Of a DNA stretch of 64,000 nucleotides, positions 1 through 9,172 are shown in pieces. Each line of letters starts with the position of its first letter. Position 1 is the first letter of the stretch. The stretch comes from Medicago truncatula (taxonomy: Eukaryota; Streptophyta; Magnoliopsida; Fabales; Fabaceae), in contig NC_053045.1 in assembly GCF_003473485.1 (NCBI RefSeq), positions 60,988,494 through 61,052,493 of the forward strand, written 5' to 3'. The translations under genes were made by a program, and so were the position numbers. The notes under the pieces were generated by a model that ran no database searches, had not been told where the DNA came from, and saw only the letters and a program-made list of their open reading frames with translations.

Positions 1-342
1 ATTTCTTGTTACATTTATTGATCTTTTCAAACAATATATGTAGAATTTTTTTTTACATATTACTATAATGTTTTATATTAAATTTGTTTAATGGTTAAAC
101 TTTAATTTTTTTTACCAACTAACTGTTACTGTTGACAAAAAAATAAAAGGTTGATGATTTATTTTTCATAGACAAAACCTAGCAGTATTATGTGATGTCA
201 CCATAAAACTCAAATCTTCAAGAGGAGATTTTGGTTAGTCGACTGTCACTAGCAATTGTACAGCTCCTGTAATTTTTCTTCTCCCCCGAAGAGTATGTTC
301 ATATTGTTATTTTGTATTTATCAAATTTCTTTTCTATTGTAG
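1..342 (+). other. Last intron of the PRCC-like gene, with a repeat fragment
   Basis: No coding frame continues upstream of the acceptor at 341-342, which follows a T-rich tract. Positions about 141-280 resemble two separated pieces at about 5582-5620 and 5995-6115; the shared signature is the run 'ttgtac(a/g)gctcctgtaattt'. The intron therefore carries a copy of a dispersed repeat of unknown class. Confidence 0.6.
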
Positions 343-501
343 CCTGTTTCGGCAAAGGGAAAGCCTTCAAAGCTGCTTAAGAGGAAGCATCAAATTGGTT
401 CATTGTACTTTGATATGAAACAAAATGAAATGAAGCTTGCGGAACGACGTGCAAAGGGCATGCTTACCAAGGCTGAAACTCAAGCGAAATATGGATGGTG
501 A
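343..501 (+). CDS. PRCC-like protein, C-terminal exon (gene partial at left edge)
   Basis: This is the last coding exon: acceptor AG at 341-342, then 52 codons in one frame to TGA at 499-501. The peptide has a basic stretch KRKHQIGSLYFDMKQNEMKL and ends AETQAKYGW. Human and plant PRCC (proline-rich nuclear protein linked to pre-mRNA splicing and mitotic checkpoint) end in a conserved 'K-HQI ... ETQAKYG(F/W)' block, which is the basis of the call. Everything N-terminal lies outside the window, so the proline-rich part cannot be checked. AATAAA-like signals near 747 fit a 3' UTR of roughly 250 bp. The exon is intact. The call rests on one short C-terminal motif, but that motif is characteristic. 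Confidence 0.7.
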   Translation, partial: PVSAKGKPSKLLKRKHQIGSLYFDMKQNEMKLAERRAKGMLTKAETQAKYGW

Positions 502-1288
502 TGTAGGGGATGATGGCATGATGCTGTAATTTTATGAACTTCCATTGTAACATGATTTATTAAGATAGCTTTCAAATGTAGCAGCAGCCCTTGTGTTTTA
601 CTGTTCTGTATGTATAAATTTACAGATTCTCTCTGTTTTTTTCTTTGATGACTGATCTGATTCACTCTGTTTTTCAGTGCAAAGGGTGAGATTATAATAT
701 ATTATTTACTGTGGATTTTTGTACGTAGAGTTTATTCCTTGTGATGAATAAAATCACATTTCTTTCTTTTGAATCAGCTTTAGAGGTCAGGTTTATGGAT
801 ATGATTATTACCATTTACTCTTCGAACCTTGCATTTTGTTGGGCGTAAAAAATAGTACGCATTCAATAAGTTGACCAAATTTCGTATTATAAAGTTTGTC
901 TAACTCGAATAAGAGTCCCTTTACCATTTCTGGCTCCTTTATAAGCCTTGGTTGTTTGTTCATTTTCATATTCTGCGATGAAATCAAAATGCTCTGGAGT
1001 AGAAAGGGCGTAACTGTTACGCAGTTTTTAAAAGTGGATATGGCAAAGGGTGTCCAAAAAAAAACTGATATACCAAGATATATTCGATGGCAACATGTGT
1101 AAATTTTGATAACAATCGTTCCCTTGTCTAAAGTGATTAGTAGTCGCGTCTAATGTGAAGCTCCAAGCTATTTACTTCAACAATATTTTTCTTCCAACTT
1201 TTTTGGGTTTGATAAAAATATATATAATAAACTTCACGCTATTTGTCCTACAAATAGAGTTGGAGACTAAAAGACTTTAGAGACATTT
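502..1288 (+). other. 3' UTR of the PRCC-like gene and unique AT-rich spacer
   Basis: The first 250 bp are probable 3' UTR. The rest has no recognisable gene; the short open frame at 896-1102 has no motif and no initiation context, so I treat it as chance. Confidence 0.4.
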
Positions 1289-1345
1289 TTTTTTTTGTGG
1301 TGATTGGAGTTCGAACCTTAGACCTTATATACATATTAAGTTTTG
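1289..1345 (-). mobile_element. Truncated tRNA-derived SINE, B-box half
   Basis: On the minus strand this reads 'aaggtctaaggttcgaactcc' followed by a short spacer and a run of A. It matches the 3' half (pol III B box GGTTCGAACTCC and A-rich tail) of the complete SINE at 24439-24523. The A-box half is missing. Confidence 0.5.
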
Positions 1346-1587
1346 CTGCTATTAGCATACATGATAGATTTAATTACACTTTGTTTTTTAAATAGAATGG
1401 AATAGCCATATAAGTGTATACACACACATTGAAAGATAAAATCATAAAAAACATATAAGGAGTGATGTGGTACATATAATAAGTTGATGTTGTAATAGCA
1501 AAAGAGTATTGTGTGTCCAAATATGTTGAAAAAGAAAACACTACATATAATAGAAGCAAGCAACACGTGGTGTGCTTTTTTTTAAGA

Positions 1588-1753
1588 GGGGTGTTATTTG
1601 AACAACTATTTGATTGACAATTTTTAGGACAATCATAATTTACAAAGAAAAAGTTTGTATTTGCACGAAAACCAAAGCAATAGAGATAAAGTAAAAAGTA
1701 ATGTGAGTATGAGAGAGAAAGTTGTCATAAAATAGATGTTTAAATATCATTTC
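1588..1753. mobile_element. MITE family A (copy 1)
   Basis: The left end 'gtgttatttgaacaact' and right end 'atgatatttaaacatct' (read on the other strand) are imperfect terminal inverted repeats. The interior 'tatgagagagaaagttgtca' recurs in the copies at 6809-6940, 47183-47363 and 50668-50877. It is non-coding, and four copies in 64 kb show an abundant family. Confidence 0.6.
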
Positions 1754-2750
1754 TTTTTTTCTAATGGAAATGACATCGTTTTTCATTCTTGATTTGTTAA
1801 TGTTAATAATTTAACTTATTCAAATGTACCAACGTCATTGACATGGTTGAGAGATAATTAAATCTCTTGAATATATACCTTCTAATATTAATAAAAGATT
1901 AATACGTTTTCACAAGTCAGCTGATGTGAATTATGTGAAGGGGACAAGAAAAAAAAATAAAGGAGATAATAAAAGGGGGGAAATAGAGTTGTGATGTGTG
2001 ACATGATCACAAGAGGGAGAGAGAAAAAAAGGAAAATGATCGATAGACACCATATGAAGGTATATACATTGAGAGATAAAAACATATATAAGAAGTGACG
2101 TGACCATGTAATAACAAAACAGATATAAAAATAAAATGAAGTGTTGAAGAGTATTAAATATCATTGTTGAAAAAGAAAACACTAAATATAAAAGAAGCAA
2201 GCAACACATGATGCGTTTTTTTCTAATGGAAATGACATCGTTTTTCATTCTTGATTTGTTAATGTTAATAATTTAACTTATTCAAATGTACCAACGTCAT
2301 TGACATGGTTGAGAGATAATTAAATCTCTTGAATATATACCTTCTAATATTAATAAAAGATTAATACGTTTTCACAAGTCAGCTGATGTGAATTATGTGA
2401 AGGGGACAAGAAAAAAAAATAAAGGAGATAATAAAAGGGGGGAAATAGAGTTGTGATGTGTGACATGATCACAAGAGGGAGAGAGAAAAAAAAGGAAAAT
2501 GATCGATAGACACCATATGAAGGTATATACATTGAGAGATAAAAACATATATAAGAAGTGACGTGACCATGTAATAACAAAAGAGATATAAAAATAAAAT
2601 GAAGTGTTGAAGAGTATTAAATATCATTGTTGAAAAAGAAAACACTAAATATAAAAGAAGCAAGCAACACATGATGCGTTTTTTTCTAATGGAAATGACA
2701 TCGTTTTTCATTCTAGATTTGTTAATGTTAATAATTTAACTTATTCAAAT
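1754..2750. repeat. 462/463-bp direct tandem repeat, two full units plus a partial third
   Basis: The landmark 'ctaatggaaatgacatcg' occurs at 1761, 2223 and 2686, giving periods of 462 and 463 bp. Units 1 and 2 are nearly identical; visible differences are single bases and homopolymer lengths. Unit 3 runs only about 65 bp before diverging at 'ttattcaaat'. A weaker, older relative of the unit's right half lies at about 1430-1590. The open frames on the minus strand here repeat with the unit and carry no domain, so I do not call genes. Confidence 0.85.
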
Positions 2751-3440
2751 ATATGCACCATCATGAACATGGTTAAGAGATAATCAAATATCTTGAATAT
2801 ATATGGTTTACGCTTCAATCTCATCTCATGTTGGTACATACAAAAGATTGAACGTTAAAAACACTCTATTTTTACCATTTTTTTAACATTCACTTTTTTA
2901 TTGGGTAAAACTATTATAAGTTCTTGATTGTAGAGAGTATCTTTAGCATTTTTCGAAGATATTATTTGTTAGGAATTGTTAGTGTGATAATACATCTTTA
3001 AGTAGACCATTATTTTTGTCCCTAAAAGCGACACTCGCCGTCTCACATATCCATGAAAGTGTCATTTCATCAGCTTCTAGTTAAAAACAATCTAAGCAAT
3101 CCTTTGTCCCTAGTTCTTTTTCTTCATAATTTTATTTTGGAAACGCTTAGGGTTTTCAGACTCAAGAGATTTGTGTATTAGTGTTCATAACTTGTTTTTT
3201 CTTTTTGTAATTCTTTTCCGTTAACATGTCTAATGTCATGTCATTTTAAATTTTGATACATCACCACCTATGACATATACAAGGGCACTCGATTTTTGTT
3301 TAAAATCTAAGGCATGAAAACATTTTCTATTTCTCATTTTCTAAAATTTGTGTTAATTTTATCTGCTCACAATGAGATAATAAACTTTTGAAGTGAACCG
3401 TTGTGACGAAGCCTAAATGACTTGTACCTGTTTTATACTA
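2751..3440. other. AT-rich spacer, nothing recognised
   Basis: I see no coding frame, RNA gene or clear repeat terminus in this stretch. Confidence 0.4.
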
Positions 3441-3727
3441 CTCCCTCCGTTTTAAAATGAGTGTTGTTTTAGCCAATTGCATACAGATTAAGAAATTGAA
3501 TAAAGTAGTCAAATGTCATAGCAATTTTACCAAATTATCCTAATCAACTATTGGCTTGTTTTTCATTAAAGAAAAAATAATACTTTGGAAGTAGTGTAAC
3601 ATAATATTAATTGAAGGGTACAATTGAAAAGAAAAAATTATTATTGCATTGGAAATTGAAAGTGACATTCATTTTAAAACAATTTTTTTTTGCTAAAACG
3701 ACACTCATTTTAAAACAACAGAGGGAG
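3441..3727. mobile_element. Stowaway-like MITE (TA target site)
   Basis: It begins ctccctccgttttaaaat and ends with the inverse 'attttaaaacaacagagggag'. It is flanked on both sides by TA (3439-3440 and 3728-3729). The terminal CTCCCTCCGT and the TA duplication are typical of Tc1/mariner-derived Stowaway MITEs. Confidence 0.8.
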
Positions 3728-3943
3728 TAAAGTTTACTATTACTAAGATTCAGATCCAACATGAAGAACAATAAAATGAACGAGTCTTGAAAATATCAAA
3801 ATGAGGAACATAGAAGGATACATTTTATCACCCGTATTCGTTCACAACAATTATTACACATACAAATTTATATTAATACACAAACATGAATAGATCTTTT
3901 GCTTGTGAAACTGTCCACGTCTTTGAATTGAAAGAAAGTCCGA

Positions 3944-4539
3944 TCAGAAGGTTGAGCCATTGAACCCAACAAATGAGGGCTGTAGACAAGAACACAAAAA
4001 ATGAGATGTAGAATGTAATCAAGCAATGTCGTATCTCATAAAATAGAAGAAAGCAGAAATTGACCTGAACATCAGAAAATTTGATGTAGAATCGGGAGCT
4101 ATGAATGTGTAAGTTAGTTTGAATGATTTGTGCAATAGTAGAACTCAGTTTTGCATTAACAGTTGGATCAAGGCCCCCAATTGATATCAATTCTCCATAG
4201 GCAGCTGGCTCTTCAGTACCACCAAATGCAATTGCCACTCCTCCATTCACCAAAATACACATATACTGAAATACAAACAAAACAAAGTAAGACTAAAATT
4301 ACAAAAATGTTACTTGAGAAAAAAGTTACTAATAGTTAAGACTACTATTGAGAGTGTTACTTCGTTAAACAACTCGTGATGAAGAAAAAACAATGGTTGA
4401 AAAGGAAAAGGGTATAAGTGGACTCAACGGATTCGGGTCTTCCGATGATGTTTGCAATCGCTTTGGTGGCATCCCTTAGAATGTTGGAAGCAATAACAGG
4501 ATCAACAGGGACGTTGGTGAAGAGGTTCAAAGTAGGCAT
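3944..4539 (-). CDS. MIF/D-DT-like tautomerase-family protein, copy 1
   Basis: Three exons on the minus strand: 4429-4539, 4065-4265 and 3944-3979, with GT-AG introns. Together they give 115 aa, the standard length of the macrophage migration inhibitory factor family (plant MDL proteins). The protein starts MPTLNLFTNVPVD, so Pro2, the catalytic N-terminal proline of the family once Met is removed, is present. It contains GGTEEPAAYGELISIGGL and ends VGFNGSTF. Plant MDL proteins are small trimeric proteins of cytosol or peroxisome, generally weak as tautomerases. Compared with copy 2 it departs more from the plant consensus: YMCILVNGG for YVMILLNGG, NLHIHSS for KLYIDSS, SDVQ for YDSE. The frame is intact, so it may be functional. 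Intron 1 is 163 bp and intron 2 is 85 bp. Confidence 0.88.
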
Positions 4540-5580
4540 TATGTTGCCTTTGCTAGTTGCTATTGCACTGACACGGTTTTTTTGTTCATTTTGGTATTCT
4601 CCTATATTTTTATATTAGGAATGAATCGACTAAAAGTTCTTACACTATGTCTCAAATTAAAAATTCTTTTATGAAAAACACATCAATTTAGTCTCAAGTT
4701 ATTTAATCGACTAAATAGTTGGATGATATAATAGTTTTGTTAACAATATAAGGTTTCAATATAGAATAACAAAAAGTCTAAAAGAGACAAAGTTAGGGTT
4801 TCATCGAATACAAAAATAGATAAATATTACAAAAGGATACTCGAGAATATATAATAAAACTTAATGGACTCTAACTTAACAGACCCAATAACATAGTCCG
4901 ATACTTTATTATCTAACAAGTTTAAGGCTTTTAGTTGATTTTAATAGTTTAGGAACTAAACTATCCTATCAAAGATAAAATTAGTTTAGATACTTTTCTT
5001 CCATCTTTTCCTATTATCAACATGTGTCGGTTTGAGTCGAAGCTAATTAGCTTAGACACTTTAAACTACGGGTGGATCCATTCAAAGGCTATGTGTGGTT
5101 AAAGCCAAACATCTAATTTCCCTATTTTTAAATTTTTTATTATTACAAATAAAACACAATACGTTAAGGATAAGAACAACAACAAATCAACGAGAACTCC
5201 TTTTTCCTTCTTGTTCTCTTAACAATTATCAATGATATTATTTTAGTCCATATTATCAACAAATTGATAGGAAACCATTTTCATTGTAATATATTGTATT
5301 AAACAATTTATTTTTAATATAGTTTGTATTATTGTTTCTTTAAAATTTTAGCCTCATATGTATCAAATGTCTAAATCTGCCCATGCTTTAAACATGTGTT
5401 CCGTTTGATCTTGGAACCATATGTATGGAAAAAACTACGTGAGGGTTCTATGCCTTTAGACTTGAGTGGCTGAAAGTAATCGGTACATCTTTCAGGTCCA
5501 CAAACTATGCCACTATCATAATCCATCACATAACAATCGTATATTATATAAAAAACAAAGCTAATGTTACTATAAAAAAT
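4540..5580. other. Spacer upstream of MIF-like copy 1
   Basis: It must hold the promoter of copy 1, but I see no decisive TATA element. The sequence is AT-rich with no coding frame or clear repeat ends. The short plus-strand open frame at 4418-4618 is a shadow of exon 1. Confidence 0.35.
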
Positions 5581-5581
5581 A

Positions 5582-6115
5582 TTAATAATTTATTTTTCAC
5601 CGACAAAATCTTTAGTTTGATGTCTGTGAGTTTAGATCAGTTGGTAAAAGATAATTCATAATACTACATCCATCCTTAATTATAGGACCCTTTTGAAAAA
5701 ATAACGGGAATTAAGATAGTGGATATTTGTATTAAATATGTTTGTAATTACTATTATTTTTACAATTTTATCCTTTAAGAGAGATAGTTGGTTTATATTT
5801 TCAACATGTTATTTATTGTTGATTGAAGAAAAAGATGTATAATAAATAGGGGCATGTATGTAAAGAAATAATTAATATAGTTGGAAATAACAAAGGGGTC
5901 TTATAATTAGGGATAAAAAAAATTCTCAAAAAGATCTTATAATTAAGGACGGAGGTAATATACAAGGTTTGGGATTCGAACCGGATACACCATAGAAAAA
6001 AATCTATAGTTTGATATCATCTCGCGACAAAGTTCAAATATTGATGATACAAGATTTTAGTCCGTGGAATGTCACTTGAAATTGTACGGCTCCTGTAATT
6101 TTCTTTGGTAAACTT
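5582..6115. mobile_element. Three-layer nest: repeat X, interrupted by a SINE, interrupted by a Stowaway-like MITE
   Basis: The outer layer is repeat X, related to 141-280 in the PRCC intron: left part about 5582-5620, right part about 5995-6115. Into it is inserted a tRNA-derived SINE, with A box 'gatcagttggta' near 5634 and B box 'ggattcgaacc' near 5970. Its probable target duplication is 'aaatctttagtttgatgt' versus 'aaatctatagtttgatat'. Between the A and B boxes lies a MITE (about 5664-5955) beginning ctacatccatccttaattat and ending aattaaggacggagg, at a TA site. The MITE is the same family as the one at 26092-26380. Confidence 0.7.
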
Positions 6116-6337
6116 GATATGATACTAGTATGCTAGAACTTTTACATTACATCGTATATGGTAACTGATTATTTTAACTTCACGAACAACGAAAAGCACA
6201 ACTTCATAAATGTCAGTTCTTTTTATATTTGTTTGACAATTTCAACGTTAGATATATCTGATAATGTCTTCAATTTTTTGAATATGTTAGACATTTGAAA
6301 TTATAAGTTTAAATTTGGTTTCCTAAACTTATTTTTA

Positions 6338-6728
6338 GGCCAAATACCTCACTGGATCCTTTAAGTTTCACGTTTGTTTTGGATATGTCCTTTAAATTTC
6401 GAAGGTTTCAGATAAGTCCTTTAAGTTTCGGGTTTGTTTTGGATATGTCCATTCTGTCAACCTCTATTAAGCCAAAGTTGTTATGTCCATTAAATCAAAG
6501 CTGATATGTCCGTTAAGTGGGTGAGGTGGTTCTCTCTGACACTTGACATCAATTTTTTTCCCAACTAGATCAACTTTGGAGGTTGATAGAAAGGACCTAT
6601 CTAAAACAAACTGGAAACTTAAAGGACCTATCTGAAACCTTGGAAACTTAAAGACCTATCTGAAACTTTAGAAACTTAAAGAATCTATACAAACATGAAA
6701 CTTAAAGGACCTGGAGAAATATTTGACC
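6338..6728. repeat. Fold-back element, about 390 bp
   Basis: The left end 'ggccaaatacctcactgg' and right end 'aaatatttgacc' are inverse. Both arms are made of repeated, mutually complementary phrases about 'cctttaagtttc' and 'gaaacttaaagg'. It is non-coding. The termini resemble those of the larger fold-back at 21389-21877. Confidence 0.65.
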
Positions 6729-6808
6729 TAATTTTTAGCTCAGTCCATGCAAGTCACCTCCATTTCTCTTATAATATAATATAAATCACTTCTATCTTTT
6801 TTATACAT

Positions 6809-6940
6809 GAGAAATGATATTTGCACAACCATTTCATGACAACTTTCTCTCACATACTCACATTATATTTTTATTCTCTCTCTTCATTTTTCTCTCTCCA
6901 AAAAGAAGTTGTCTCGGATGGATGTTCAAATATCACTACT
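6809..6940. mobile_element. MITE family A (copy 2)
   Basis: It begins gagaaatgatatttgcacaa and ends with 'gatgttcaaatatcac', with interior 'gacaactttctctcacatac'. It lies just downstream (in the MIF gene's direction) of the last exon of MIF-like copy 2. The 110-codon plus frame across it is not a gene. Confidence 0.65.
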
Positions 6941-7161
6941 CTTTATATATTTCATTATTCTCTATCCCACGATGAGTGTCACAAACTATATAAATTGATG
7001 AATCTTGAAAAGATGAAAATGACACAAAAGGATCATTTTCCGATTTTTCATGTATCAAATGTATTCGTTCACAACAATTACGCATACAAATTTGTAATAA
7101 TCCACAGAAAGATGAAATATATTTTTTCCTTGAGAAACTGCCCAAGTATGTGAAAGACTGA

Positions 7162-8586
7162 TCAGAAGGTTGAGCCATTGAACCCAAAAAATGAGCGCTG
7201 CACCACAAACACAGATAAACCATGAAGTAAAAGAACAAAAATTACAAAAAGATATAACTATGGCATTCATCTCACAGAAAGGAAGCTGTTGGATCGATAT
7301 TGTTGCCACACCATCCATGATAAAATACGCTTGAGCAAATTCAAAATAATAATGAAAATACATAAATCATATGATACATATGACACATCACTTGCTGACT
7401 TTGGTTGCTAATTTATTTTCATAACCCTTTCTTTATTTCCACGTGAACTGATTTAACAAAATGATGGGAACTAATATCTTATTACAAAAAAATAGGGAAG
7501 TTTCTTGGATTACAATGTTGCAGTCAAACTCAATCAAAATGCAAGCTACCTTCCTATGGGGATACCAATTTTAAAATAACAGTATGTCAATATCCATTAC
7601 AGTTTTATAAGCTAAAATCATTTGAAAAGAAAGAAAAAAAACTAAAATTTTTGGCAACCTTAAAATATTCATTCATATTCCTCAAGGACAACATCCTCAC
7701 ACGCAGTATCCGCCATAGGTTATTGATATGATGTTAATACTCCAAGACTTTATAAGAACAATATACTTTTCTTGTTATTGTAGTCAAAGTATTGCTAAAC
7801 AACATCAGATATCAATCTCTACTTAAATAACATGTATTAGCAACAAATTTGCCCCAGAAGAGTATTAATTTAATACCTATCTTTGCCTCCTCCAACAAAC
7901 ACAACGAGAAACCTCTAAGTTCATAGTAATAAACAAGTTAGAATGTACGAAATGGCATCACATCAAATAAGAATGAATGAATGCATCAAACTCACCAGCA
8001 TTCACAGTCATATATACATAAAATAAGCTATAAAGAAATCGTAAATTTACCTCCGAGTCATAAAATTTGATGTAGAATCTGGAGCTATCAATGTATAGTT
8101 TAGTTTGAAGGATTTGTGCAATAGTAGAACTCAGTTTTGCATTAACACTTGGACCAAGTCCGCCAATTGATATCAGTTCTCCATAGGCAGCCGGCTCTTC
8201 AGTCCCACCAAATGCAATAGGCACTCCACCATTCAACAAAATCATCACATACTGAAACACACAGAAAACATTATTTATAAACAAAAGTCACACATTTCAT
8301 GTCAAATAAAAGATTAAGATTAAAATAAAGAGTACGATTGAGTGTTGGTGGCATATAGCATATGTAGTTTTGAAGACATGGGTTGGATAAAGTTTTGATA
8401 TTTACAGAGTAATTTCATCAAACATTTGGTGGGCAACAATAAACAAAGGAGGAAAAGGAAGAAATTGGACTCAACGGATTCGGGCTTTCCGATGATTTTT
8501 GCAACAACTTTGGTGGCATCCCTGAGAATGTCGGAAGCAATAACAGGATCCACGGGGATGTTGGTGAAGAGGTTCAAAGTGGGCAT
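7162..8586 (-). CDS. MIF/D-DT-like tautomerase-family protein, copy 2
   Basis: Exons are 8476-8586, 8051-8251 and 7162-7197, minus strand, GT-AG introns, 115 aa. The residue lengths per exon (37, 67, 11) are the same as copy 1, so the two genes are tandem duplicates about 4 kb apart. The protein starts MPTLNLFTNIPVD with the catalytic Pro2, has YVMILLNGGVPIAFGG and GGTEEPAAYGELISIGGL, and ends RSFFGFNGSTF. It is close to the plant MDL consensus, so it is the better candidate for the ancestral function. Intron 2 has grown to 853 bp against 85 bp in copy 1. No frameshift or stop is visible. Confidence 0.9.
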
Positions 8587-9172
8587 TGCGTTGTCCTTGA
8601 GTCCTTCAGGATAAGGTAGGTGGTGTTTCTCCCTTCACACACCAATTCGTGTTTTGAAGTTGGTTTTTTATTACTTATTTTTATGACATCAAATAAGAAA
8701 TTTAATTTCACTCTAATTATTTCATTTTGGTCCCCAACTTTCTAACATTGCAACAAGTTGTCATTTTTATCAACAAAAAGAAAAAGTTTGACAATAAAAT
8801 GTTTCAATCCAAGTGTTATTGTTGAGGAGCCCTTGGCAATAATACTTGAAACGAGTTTGGTACCATGACATACAAAATAAAATCATGATGACATTGTGAT
8901 TATGACAAATTCAATGTAATACTAAACCTTCTTTGCCATCATGACTCATCATCCTAATCATAGTCTAGTCATATCACATTGCTTGCTAATATTTAACAAT
9001 AACAACATATTAGGGGACGAAATTTAAGTGACAACAATATGGAATTATGATTTTGAATGCTATACACTACCAACTTCAAATCAAATCAAAAATTACATGA
9101 TCCATTTCATAATAGATAGGGAAGTTCAAGCATTTCCTTCATGAATCAGTAGGAGTATATATTGTCCGTTTG
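8587..9172. repeat. Promoter side of MIF-like copy 2 and a segment related to 13.93-14.46 kb
   Basis: Positions about 8798-9040 share phrases in the same order and orientation with about 13946-14460: 'aatgtttcaatcca(a/g)gtg', 'ccttctttgccatcatg' versus 'ccttccttgtcatcgtg', and 'ctaatatttaacaataaca' followed by 'aggggacgaaattt'. The similarity is interrupted by indels. No gene is seen. Confidence 0.5.

Noticed and set aside
1931-2711. Two similar minus-strand open frames rich in Leu/Phe, looking like paralogous membrane proteins
   Set aside because: They are the same frame in two units of the 462/463-bp repeat; homopolymer differences break the match, and there is no domain or splice support.
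6821-7153. 110-codon plus-strand open frame
   Set aside because: It runs through a MITE and the antisense of MIF-like copy 2; it is low complexity and without motif.
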